Source: Tritrichomonas musculus (taxonomy: Eukaryota; Parabasalia; Tritrichomonadida; Tritrichomonadidae). Taken from it: a stretch of 64,000 bases of DNA. The stretch spans positions 5,394,001-5,458,000 of the forward strand of contig JAPFFF010000002.1 in assembly GCA_039105265.1 (NCBI GenBank), in the 5' to 3' direction. The notes under the pieces were generated by a model. That model made no database searches. It saw only the letters and a list, made by a program, of their open reading frames with translations, and was not told the DNA's origin. Shown piece after piece: positions 16,387-25,789 of the stretch. A program made the translations under genes and the position numbers. Position 1 is the stretch's first letter. Each line of letters opens with the position of its first letter.

Positions 16387-17600
16387 TCAATAATAATAAG
16401 GTCTCTTTTTTCTTGTTTCTATTTCTAATTTTGCTTTTGCTTTAATGAATATTGAAGCATTTCTGGAACCATTGATGAACGGAGTTGCTCCAAAATTAAC
16501 TTTCTCAGCATTTGGGAATGAAACAATTATCAATTTTTCACTGTCTCTGAAAAAGTTGCATCCAAGATTCATTTCGTCACCCAGAAATTCTACAGTCAAC
16601 AGATTATTGCATTGACCAAGTCCGCAAAAACCGATTTTATTAATATATTTTGGAATTATGATCGATGAGAAATTTTCATTCAAAAACGCATTTCCTGGCA
16701 ATTTTGTCATTTGAGATTTTTGAGGGAAAATGATTTTTGACAATTTTTTGCAAAATGAGAAAACATCTGCATCCAACAATGCCACGTTTTCTTGGATTTC
16801 AAATGAAGTGAATGCGCAGCCAAAGAAAGCGTTGCTTCCAATTGTTGCCAATTGAGAATTTTCGCCAAAAGTGATGCTGGACAACGATGAGCATCCCATA
16901 AAACATTCAAATCCAATGATTTGGACACTTGATGGCAATTTGACACTTTTCAATGATTTACAATCTCTGAACGATCGATCTGAAATTTTTATCAAAATAG
17001 AATTTTGTGAGAAATCAACGGTTTCAAGATTTTTACAGCAAAAGAATGAACTGAATCCGACGATTCTGATATTTTTTGGAATCGTGACGCGATCAATCTG
17101 TCTAGAAGCAAATTGTATGATGTTGAAATCGCCTTTATAGCCGCAAGATTTTCCAATTAATATTTTCTCGTCTTGTGATATGAAATACTTGTTTTCTGGT
17201 GAAACAGTGATCGTATTTAACTTGTCTAGATTGTATATCCACCTCCTGTCGAGATAGTTGAGTGATTCTGGAAAATAAATAACCACCAATTGAAGTGAGT
17301 TTAGAATTTGGCGTAATTTCAATTGTTTTGAAATCATTACAACCACTAAAAACTGAATCATCAATCTTTGTGACGCTATCTGGAATTTTAATTGTTTGAT
17401 TTTTTGTATCTTTAAAACAACTTTCTTCAAAATACCCTATCTCTGAATTTTCGGCAAATGTAATTGATCGGATGTTTTCATTTTTGTAAAAAGCTTCTTT
17501 ACCAACTCCAATAATTTTATAATCGAGTTTGAAAACTCTAAAAACATTACTGATTTATTATTTCCTTCAATGTTCCTTATTCATTTAAGTGATCCGAAAT
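16387..17600 (-). pseudogene. BspA-like LRR protein, broken
   Basis: Type LRR_5 (BspA/TpLRR) repeats of about 23 residues on the minus strand, for example SLKSVKLPSSVQIIGFECF and SLSSITFGENSQLATIG, end at a stop at 16387. The open frame stays intact back to about 17275. Upstream of that the LRR pattern (IKIPDSVTKIDDSVFSGC) continues in a different frame, and near 17545 it shifts again with no ATG in frame. So two frame changes separate the N-terminal repeats from the rest. The C-terminus ends in a basic tail without a membrane segment. A short functional product from an internal start is possible but unlikely. Confidence 0.75.
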
Positions 17601-17884
17601 ATAATACACTTACTTTTAAAACAAATCATCATCAATTTCAATGATCAAGGATATTTTATTTATTTTGAATTTTCTAAGTTTACCTCTCAAACTCTAATTG
17701 AATATTTTTATAAACTCAGAAAAAAATATATGGCTTATATCTTCGAAAATAAGAAATAAAAACATATGAACTTCATAATTTAATTTTTATTATAATATAT
17801 ATAAAATAAAATAATAGATGATGTTACCATTTATTCTTTAAATCGTTAGATAAACACGTTTATATAACATTTTATTTATACAAA

Positions 17885-20800
17885 ATGAGCAATCTAGTAT
17901 TCAAAGACATACCGAAGGAATATGAGTCAATGAAAGATAAAATTCAAAATGAAACAATTCAAATGCTTTATTCCAAGTTTGATTTTAAATATTTGACTTC
18001 CGATTCTCACGAATATAAATTCAATTATTTTAATAACAAAGAAAATGAAGATATAACGGAAAGATTTTTACTTAACTATCTCGTTAATTTTAATTTTATT
18101 ACCTATAATTTTATGAATTTATTAAAATATGATCATACTCCACAAATTACTAATATAATATTGTGTGTAGAAGGAGAATGCTTATTTATTATTGGAATTA
18201 CTATTGATTTTGCTCGAAAACTCATTCAAAACCTTAAAACTCATCAAATTACAATTTTAAATTCGAACACTAAAAATTCCCATGTTTCTGAAACTGAAGA
18301 AGAAACCGATTTCAATTCAGAAATCGACAATTTTTGTTCAGAAAAAAATATTGCGTTAGAAATACGAAATAACAAATTTGTTAAAATATCAATCAGAGCA
18401 CTTTCAGGTTTTTTAATTCGAAGTCAATTTTGCCCAACAAACTTCTTTAAAAACAAGTCACTTTTTGTCAATAATAAAGAGCACTTTTTAAACAAAGAAT
18501 TTGATGAAAGTGAATTTATTGTGTTAAGATGTGTTTGTTCCAGAGATAAAGCATTGTTTTATTTAGTTTTTCACATCAAAAGTCTTTGCATTTTCATGAT
18601 GAAAAAAATATTTCATGAAATCGTCTTTGTTAATGAGATTGAGTTTTGCAAAAATTATTCACATCGATGTCTGACTAAATTTTATGGCTTTTTAAAAAAG
18701 AATAAGAAAATTATTGGTTTTATTTATGAATACTTGTGTAATGGCTCTCTTCATTCTTTCATAACATCTAGAAAAAACACAAAAATTAGTGAAATGTACG
18801 TTTTAACAATAATCAATCGACTTTTTCAGGGAATTGAATATCTTCACTCAAACTATCTTATTCATAGAGATATTAAACCAATGAACATTCTTTTTGATCG
18901 TAATTTCTTGCCATTTCTTTCAGATTTTGATACAATTCGCTCAATTGAAAACATTTCTTCTGAAATTGAAATGACAAATGATATTGGATCTGATTTTTAT
19001 AGCTCACCTGAACAATTTCACGGCCAACCTGTTTCTTATTCCACAGATATTTATTCTTTTGGTTTAGTTATATATTTTATATTTGAGAAACAAAATTTAA
19101 TTTCAAATTTTCAATTTGAGAAAATAAAATCTTTAACTGATTCTTCTGTAAATATGCAAAATCTTTTTAATAAGTGTGTTCAATATTTACCTTCAAAAAG
19201 ACTAACAATAGAAGGAATCAAGCATCATATTATTAAAGAAATCAACTCGCTTTCTGTTCATGAAAAGTATACTGAAAATAAAGTGAATGAAATCAAACAA
19301 GAAATTTTAACTCAATTTGTGTTTGAAGGAATGATTTTAAAACATGAAAATTATACATTTTTTGAACCATTATATGTTCCAAGGTTTGAAGAATGGTCAG
19401 GTGACATTTCTGCACTTAATCAAATCATTGAACAAATTGATGTAAAAATGATAGAATATCATGATTTCTTAACAAAACAAAATAATCCAGCATCATTCAT
19501 TAAGTTGGGTGATCTTTATTATAATGGTAAACTAATTGAGCAGAATTATTCAAAAGCATTGAATTACTATAAATTAGCAGCTGATTCAAATTCTTTTGTT
19601 AAACTGGGGGATATTTATTATGAAGGAAATGGTGTTGAAAAAGATTATTCAAAAGCAAAAGAATACTATGAAAAGTCGGCAAATTTGAATAATTCAGAAG
19701 CACTTAATATTTTAGGAGATCTTTATTATTATGGTGAAATTGTTGAACAAGACTATTTAAAAGCAAAATATTATTATGAATTAGCAGCAAAATTGAATAA
19801 TTCAAAAGCTTTAAAATCATTAGGTTATTTGTATTCAAAAGGATATGGAGTTGACAAAGATTATTCAAAAGCAAAAAAATATTATGAATTGGCAGCTGAA
19901 TTATATAACTCAACAGCTCTTAATAATCTAGGCCAACTTTATGAAAAAGGCCATGGTGTTGAGCAAAATTATAAAAAAGCAATAGAATATTACGAATTAG
20001 CTGCAGAATTAAATGATTCTGCAGCACTTAATAATCTAGGTTTTCTATATGAAAAAGGTCATGGTGTTGAACAAGATTATAAAAAAGCAAAACGTTTTTA
20101 TAAATATTCATCAGAATTATATAATTCATCAGCATTTAATAATTTAGGGAGACTTTATTTTAATGGACAAGGAGGAAAAAAAAATTATTCAAAAGCTAAA
20201 AATTGTTATGAATTTTCTGCTAATTTAAAAAATCCATATGCATTTAATAATTTAGGATATTTGTATGAAAATGGTTATGGTGTTGAACAAGATTATTCAA
20301 AGGCAAAAGAATATTATGAACTGGGAATAAAATATAAAGATGTTAGAGCTTTATATAATTTGGGATATCTTTATGAAAAAGGTCATGGCGTTGATCAAAA
20401 TTATACAAAAGCAAAAGAATATTATGAACTAGCTGCAGATCATAAAGATGCTAAAGCTCTAAATAAGTTAGGAAATCTTTATTATGATGGAAAAGGTGTC
20501 AAACAAGATTATATAAAAGCTAAAGAATATTATGAAATGTCAGCTAATTTAAATAATATAGAATCAATTAATAATTTAGGATATCTTTATTTTACTGGGA
20601 AAGGTGTTAACAAAGATTATCTAAAAGCAAAAGGATTTTTTGAAAAATCAGCCAAATATAATAATTTAAAAGCAATTAAAACCTTAGGAATTATTTATGA
20701 AAAAGGTTTTGGTGTTAAAAAAGATTTTTTATTGGCAAAACAATATTATGAATTAGCTGTGAAGTATAATGATCCTGAATCCATTAATAAACTTGGAAAT

Positions 20801-22189
20801 CTTTATTATTATGGTTTAGGAGTAGAACAGAATTATTCTAAAGCAAAAGAATATTACGAATTAGGCGCAAAAAACAAAAATCCAATATCTCTTTATATAT
20901 TAGGATGCATGTATGAAAAAGGTATTGGTGTTGAACAAAATTATTTGAAAGCCAAAGATTATTATGAATTATCTTCTCAATCAAAAAATCCTGAAGCTTT
21001 TTTAAGAATTGGAAATTTATATAGAAAAGGTCGTGGTGTACAAAAAGATTGTTTAATTGCTCAAGATTATTATGAATTGGCAGCTAAAAGAAACAACTCA
21101 CGAGCTTTTTTTTATTTGGCTTACTTTTATATTAATGTTGATATATCTAAAGCTATTTATTATTTATTGAAAAGCAGCGTAATTCATAATGAAAGACAAA
21201 CCATTTATGATTCAAATGGTCAAGTTTTTCATTTTAATAGATACAATAAATTTTGTTATCGTTCTTTTAATGATGTTGGCTTAATTTATTTGTTTCTTTT
21301 GGATGATATTGAAAAAGCAAATGATAATATTAAACAATCTGCTTTTGGCGAATATCCTTTTGGACAAAATAACTTTGGATTAATGAATGAGTTGTATTTT
21401 AATGAGTATGGAAATGCTGAATACATGTATTCGAAAGCATCGAAAAATAATTTTGCTCTTGCTGAATTCAATCTTGGTCGTTTTTATGAAAAAAATGGCA
21501 ATTTTCAGAAATCAGTTGAATATTATATCAAAGCTTCCGAAGATGATGAGTTACCATTGATATTTTTAAAACATCATCACCATGATGAATTACTTGAAAT
21601 TTCAAAGAAATTTATAATTTGTTTCACTAATTTAAAACTTGCTGAATATTATTTTTCATTGAATTCATTGGATGAATCAAAAAAGTACTTTTGCAAATCT
21701 TTCATTAAACTCGAAATGAATTCTTATAAATTCAGATTTCAAATTAATAATGACAAAGTAAAAAATATTTTTTCTTATTTAAAAGAATTCATTTTAAATT
21801 GCCCTTTGTTTAATTTCATGAACATTGAATCTAAAGAAAAACCGGTTTTGCCTAATAGGAAAGAAGATCAATTTGATTTATATGATATAGAAAAGTTTGA
21901 AAAATTTGAAGAAAAAGAAAAAATTAAAAAGGATTTTATAATGATAGATGAAACAGTGTTTGAAAGTCCAGATAATTTGTTCGACTTTGCTAATCAAAAT
22001 GAAAATTTGAAAAATGATTTTATTACTGAAATCAATGATATAATTCATACTGTTGAAGCCATTTTATATACACCGCCTTATTCAATTTTGTTTGGCAGAA
22101 TTAATTGGAAGAAGCCAATTCAAAAATCAAAAGAAAATCAGAACTTTTTAAAAGGAATTAATGAATTATTTTATGAAGGTTTTCAGTAA
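17885..22189 (+). CDS. Protein kinase with Sel1 repeats, 1434 residues
   Basis: Residues 1-200 are a helical N-terminal region of unknown type. Residues about 210-470 are a protein kinase domain: a candidate VAIK lysine in IFMMKKIF (about 240), catalytic HRDIKPMN with HRD at 327-329, a DFG-position motif reading DFD (347-349) and SPE in place of APE. The glycine loop is not evident, so ATP binding may be weakened, though the catalytic Asp is kept. Residues about 535-1080 contain around fifteen Sel1-like repeats of 36 residues with the pattern LGxLYxxGxGVxxDYxKAxxYYELAA. The C-terminal 350 residues contain looser repeats and a charged stretch. Sel1 solenoids act as scaffolds, so a scaffold-linked kinase is the natural reading. 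A common trichomonad architecture. Confidence 0.88.
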   Translation: MSNLVFKDIPKEYESMKDKIQNETIQMLYSKFDFKYLTSDSHEYKFNYFNNKENEDITERFLLNYLVNFNFITYNFMNLLKYDHTPQITNIILCVEGECLFIIGITIDFARKLIQNLKTHQITILNSNTKNSHVSETEEETDFNSEIDNFCSEKNIALEIRNNKFVKISIRALSGFLIRSQFCPTNFFKNKSLFVNNKEHFLNKEFDESEFIVLRCVCSRDKALFYLVFHIKSLCIFMMKKIFHEIVFVNEIEFCKNYSHRCLTKFYGFLKKNKKIIGFIYEYLCNGSLHSFITSRKNTKISEMYVLTIINRLFQGIEYLHSNYLIHRDIKPMNILFDRNFLPFLSDFDTIRSIENISSEIEMTNDIGSDFYSSPEQFHGQPVSYSTDIYSFGLVIYFIFEKQNLISNFQFEKIKSLTDSSVNMQNLFNKCVQYLPSKRLTIEGIKHHIIKEINSLSVHEKYTENKVNEIKQEILTQFVFEGMILKHENYTFFEPLYVPRFEEWSGDISALNQIIEQIDVKMIEYHDFLTKQNNPASFIKLGDLYYNGKLIEQNYSKALNYYKLAADSNSFVKLGDIYYEGNGVEKDYSKAKEYYEKSANLNNSEALNILGDLYYYGEIVEQDYLKAKYYYELAAKLNNSKALKSLGYLYSKGYGVDKDYSKAKKYYELAAELYNSTALNNLGQLYEKGHGVEQNYKKAIEYYELAAELNDSAALNNLGFLYEKGHGVEQDYKKAKRFYKYSSELYNSSAFNNLGRLYFNGQGGKKNYSKAKNCYEFSANLKNPYAFNNLGYLYENGYGVEQDYSKAKEYYELGIKYKDVRALYNLGYLYEKGHGVDQNYTKAKEYYELAADHKDAKALNKLGNLYYDGKGVKQDYIKAKEYYEMSANLNNIESINNLGYLYFTGKGVNKDYLKAKGFFEKSAKYNNLKAIKTLGIIYEKGFGVKKDFLLAKQYYELAVKYNDPESINKLGNLYYYGLGVEQNYSKAKEYYELGAKNKNPISLYILGCMYEKGIGVEQNYLKAKDYYELSSQSKNPEAFLRIGNLYRKGRGVQKDCLIAQDYYELAAKRNNSRAFFYLAYFYINVDISKAIYYLLKSSVIHNERQTIYDSNGQVFHFNRYNKFCYRSFNDVGLIYLFLLDDIEKANDNIKQSAFGEYPFGQNNFGLMNELYFNEYGNAEYMYSKASKNNFALAEFNLGRFYEKNGNFQKSVEYYIKASEDDELPLIFLKHHHHDELLEISKKFIICFTNLKLAEYYFSLNSLDESKKYFCKSFIKLEMNSYKFRFQINNDKVKNIFSYLKEFILNCPLFNFMNIESKEKPVLPNRKEDQFDLYDIEKFEKFEEKEKIKKDFIMIDETVFESPDNLFDFANQNENLKNDFITEINDIIHTVEAILYTPPYSILFGRINWKKPIQKSKENQNFLKGINELFYEGFQ

Positions 22190-22512
22190 GCTTATATATG
22201 GATTGATTTTGGATATTATATAAATAATTATTTTTTAAATTCGCATTAATGATTAAATGTGTAAGATTATTAAAAAAAAGTTAATATCTCATCCAAGAAA
22301 AATTTTTAAAACCAATTTTTATTTTAGTATAAATTACGAATAAAACATTATCTAAATTTCAAAGATATTTTAGATAGAATGGCAATTATACAGAAAATTT
22401 TTTTTATTATAGCTATTTTAAAAACGATACGTCACTTTCCAACGTGTTTTTATAGAAATTCTATTAAAAAGTTGATCTTTTTTTAAATTAGATGACTTTT
22501 TTTTTTTTGGAA

Positions 22513-22690
22513 TAACTTTATGAACGCGATGAGAAGCTATCAGACGGAGACCTCTTCGACAGGCAGACTTTATGTCAAAACCTGCTGTTCTGTGGACAAC
22601 AAAGGACCCATTGCAACAATCAAAGCGTACAACATGGTGGAGGTTTTGCTGATATTGCCTGTTGTACTTTTCATGAAAAGTTCGATTTTT
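22513..22690 (+). pseudogene. Scrap of a Pmp-like beta-helix gene
   Basis: A less AT-rich patch in a poor intergenic region. One plus-strand frame gives GRLYVKTCCSVDNKGP, close to MYVRNCIFETDKGG in the relic at 9378-10790. A neighbouring frame gives GGGFADIACCTF, another typical rung. At least one frame change separates them. Probably a remnant of the same family. Confidence 0.4.
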
Positions 22691-23372
22691 TGATTTGATA
22701 AAACATTTATCGAAGTTGGATCAAAAAACATGCGTGTGGAAAACTTCAACTTTGAACAAAAAAGAAAACAAGAAAAAGGGAAATAGAAAGGAAGTGAAAT
22801 TTATGGGTATAAGAATCAGTTCTAATTTTTTCAAATCCAAAAAAAATGTACTCAGTTGAATCATTCGGAAAATACAAATTTCTTTGAAGACTAGAAATAT
22901 TATGTAATCCAAATAAAGGACGATGAGTGTTTGAAGGATAATTTATTTTACTTTTCTGGAATTCCTGAAAATAAATATAAAGCAGTCATTCTTTTTGCCT
23001 AAAAATTGGTCTTTTTTGATTGAATATTTAAGACTTGGAAAGTTTACATTCTTTTTTCTTTTTATTAAAATTGCAAGAATTACCGTATTATTCTCAATAA
23101 TAATACAAATAATTGATTATTTGTATGAATAATGCAAATTAATGGTGAAAAAAGATCAGTTGCTTTGAAATTTTTGCAGTTTTAAAAATAAATAGGTTGA
23201 CTTGAAAATTGTATTAGGTCTCGCAAATCGAAAAGTGTCGATTTTCCATTCTACCAATTATTTAATAAAATTTTTTTTTATGAAATTGAAAAAGATCGAT
23301 TAAAATCTTCTGAAAAAAAAAAAAATACGTTTTATTAAAATTTTGGAAAAATTTCATAAATCTTTTTTTTAA
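22691..23372. other. AT-rich intergenic region
   Basis: No supported gene. TCATAAATC at about 23354 lies just before the next ATG and could be its initiator. Several poly-A and poly-T tracts. Confidence 0.5.
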
Positions 23373-25019
23373 ATGAACCAAGAAAGCCAAACAATCGATC
23401 TCAGAGACGAATATGATCTAGATGATTACCACAGCAAGCAAATAGAGATCGAAATATCTTCATACAAGCATACATTTCCATTTATTCAAATATTCAAATA
23501 TTCTGAAAGGATTCAACGTGAATATGAAAACGATTATATTAAAGAAAGAGTTAAAGAACAGATAAAAGAAGCCCAACGCGAATTAAATATTTCAGACAAA
23601 AGTCTCGGGATATTCATTGAACTTTTAAAAGATCAAAAAGTCGAAATCAGCAATGAAAGCTACCTTGAATTGAATAAGCTGAGCAAATTCTTTGAAATCC
23701 ATCCTCTTACTAAATTACTCAAGAACTATGCGCAAGGGCATTCAAAAGACGTTAACTTTATTATTCAAATTATATTATCTATCGGTGCGATGAAATCAGA
23801 CGATGAAATACTAAATGAAATCAACACTTATGAATATGAAAAAATACTGCAAGCAGAGATAAACGAGTGTCTGATCAATGATAAATTTGGAAGCCTTCCA
23901 ATTTCAACGATTCATCGAATTATGAAAGGATGCGATATGCAAAGAATTGACCAAAGACGTTTGTACGACTTCATCATGAAGAAAGTTGACGAAAGATCTG
24001 TTCTATTTTCATTTATCTGCATTGATTCGATGGACGAGGAAATATTCAATGAGCTTTATTCAAAATATGAAGAATCAAACGAAAAAATCAATTATGAATT
24101 CATTGGTCCAAATCTGAGATACATCAAAGAACTGAGAGAGTCAAAGAGGCAGCTTGAAGAAAGAATAAAAAAATTGGAAAGTTCAAATGCAACTCTTGAA
24201 GAACGATCAAGCGAATTGAAGAATGAAAATGAAAAACTTTTGAGTAAAGTCAATGTTAATGAACAAAAAATTCAAGAAATTTCGAAAATGAATGAAGAAA
24301 GCAAAGCACAAATCAATGATCAAGAATCATCAAACAATCAACTTCAGAGTCAAGTGGCAACCGTTACAAGTGAGAATGATCAACTTAGAAAGAAAATAGA
24401 AGAACAAGAAAGTAAATATAACGAATTGCAAATGCAATTCCAGCAACTAAAAAATGAGAATGAAAGAGTCAAACAGGAAATAAAAGCCAAACAGGATAAT
24501 CAACTCAAAATATTCAAGGAAATTCCATTCCAAACAGAGCTCAAAGGAGTATTTAATTATCTGAGAAATAATTCGAATATAAAAGATGAAATTCAATTAA
24601 CTCATTCACCATCAAATAATAAAAATGATCCAAATAATATTTTTCAATTTGAAAACATTGGAGGTGTTTATTGTTTCAAACCTGATCCAAATGCATGGAT
24701 ATGTTTTGAATTGAAAAAACACAAAATAATTCTATCAAATTACACAATCAGATCATACATGGGTGGTGTTTGTCATCCTAAAAGTTGGATTATTGAAGGT
24801 TCGAATGATTATTTGAATTGGACATCAATAGATGAACAAAACGATTGCCAATACATGAATGGAAAAACATATTACAAACATCACATTTATACGTTTCAAA
24901 TTCAAAAAACAAAACAAAAGCCATTTAAATACATCAAAATGACGCATATAGGTAACAACTGGGGTGGTAATTCTAATTTGGTTTTTAATTGCATTGAATT
25001 TTATGGACAACTTTTATAA
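23373..25019 (+). CDS. BTB/BACK-like, coiled-coil and F5/8-type C domain protein, 548 residues
   Basis: Residues 1-250 are helical, with the layout of the trichomonad BTB/BACK-like family (KHTFPFIQIFKYSERIQ, then LSKFFEIHPLTKLLKNYAQ and paired helices). Residues about 255-400 are a long coiled coil rich in Glu, Gln, Lys and Asn. Residues about 405-548 form a galactose-binding-like F5/8-type C domain: GVFNYLRNNS, NAWICFELKKHKI, YTIRSYMGG, HPKSWIIEGSNDYLNWTSID and the closing CIEFYGQLL. The same domain order occurs in many trichomonad proteins and resembles BTBD9-type proteins. No signal peptide, so it is probably an intracellular adaptor. The ligand of the C-terminal domain is unknown. Confidence 0.85.
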   Translation: MNQESQTIDLRDEYDLDDYHSKQIEIEISSYKHTFPFIQIFKYSERIQREYENDYIKERVKEQIKEAQRELNISDKSLGIFIELLKDQKVEISNESYLELNKLSKFFEIHPLTKLLKNYAQGHSKDVNFIIQIILSIGAMKSDDEILNEINTYEYEKILQAEINECLINDKFGSLPISTIHRIMKGCDMQRIDQRRLYDFIMKKVDERSVLFSFICIDSMDEEIFNELYSKYEESNEKINYEFIGPNLRYIKELRESKRQLEERIKKLESSNATLEERSSELKNENEKLLSKVNVNEQKIQEISKMNEESKAQINDQESSNNQLQSQVATVTSENDQLRKKIEEQESKYNELQMQFQQLKNENERVKQEIKAKQDNQLKIFKEIPFQTELKGVFNYLRNNSNIKDEIQLTHSPSNNKNDPNNIFQFENIGGVYCFKPDPNAWICFELKKHKIILSNYTIRSYMGGVCHPKSWIIEGSNDYLNWTSIDEQNDCQYMNGKTYYKHHIYTFQIQKTKQKPFKYIKMTHIGNNWGGNSNLVFNCIEFYGQLL

Positions 25020-25242
25020 TTTTTTATAATAAATCATATAATAAAAAACGGTCAATGTTTCAACAATCAATACGTTTATGTCTGGTTCTATGATTTGCAG
25101 AGGAAATAAAATGTTCACTAAGCTCATGCATTTTAGAATTTTTTAGGATTTACTAAATAAATAAGTTTTTATCATTATTATTTTTACTTTAATTTACATT
25201 AACGACAAAGTGACCTCCTCATCGAAATAATTTTAAATGAAA

Positions 25243-25448
25243 TCTGATGCCTTTCCTACTCCTTTCTTAGAAAGATGGCTCATAATTGTGTATCACGGTC
25301 ACCCTGATACTTCAGGGTGACTCCCAAGGAGTAGATTGCGATAGGATTGCCGCTTTCATCAGACATTTTCTTAAACCAATAGAAAGCGCTCCTGAACTTC
25401 TTTGGATTGAAAATTGTTTTTATGATAAAAACAACTGTATTTTTTTTG
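25243..25448 (+). ncRNA. Candidate structured RNA with nested stems and a T-run end
   Basis: Three perfect helices nest inside one another: TCTGATG (25243-25249) with CATCAGA (25357-25363), CTACTCCTT (25256-25264) with AAGGAGTAG (25326-25334), and GTCACCCTGA (25298-25307) with TCAGGGTGAC (25312-25321) around a four-base loop. The patch is clearly less AT-rich than its surroundings. Downstream, TTGTTTTTA pairs with TAAAAACAA around TGA (25414-25434), followed by a run of eight T, as expected for a polymerase III stop. No known RNA family is recognised: it lacks tRNA boxes and the U6 or 5S signatures. A remnant of a DNA element could also give nested inverted repeats. The strand is inferred from the T run. 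Confidence 0.3.
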
Positions 25449-25789
25449 AATTGAAAATGATCGTTTTTTTAAAAAAAATTATACAAATTCATAAAAAATA
25501 CAGCATACACTCCATTTAGAGTTTCAAAAATAAAATAAAGTATTAAACAAAAAAGTACACATTAAAAGTTTATGTTTATTTTTTCAAAAAATGAATTTTA
25601 AAAATATCATCATTACAATTATAAGGAAATATTTCCAATTTGAAATGACAGACAAAAATTACATTAAATATAAAGCGAATGTATATTTGAAAACTCTCAT
25701 TTTGCAAGATATTTTTTTTTGAAGTTTTGTCAAAATTTATAAATTTTCATTGAATCATTTTTTATTGTCTAATAAAATATATTTGATAA
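25449..25789. other. AT-rich intergenic region
   Basis: No supported gene. A TCATTGAATCATTTTTTATTG stretch about 40 bp before the next ATG could hold the initiator. Confidence 0.45.

Noticed and set aside
22721-22912. A 63-residue minus-strand protein
   Set aside because: Phe/Leu-rich A/T translation without start context or family.
25286-25519. A 77-residue plus-strand protein
   Set aside because: It covers the nested-stem region and then reads through A/T runs. The stems explain the sequence better.
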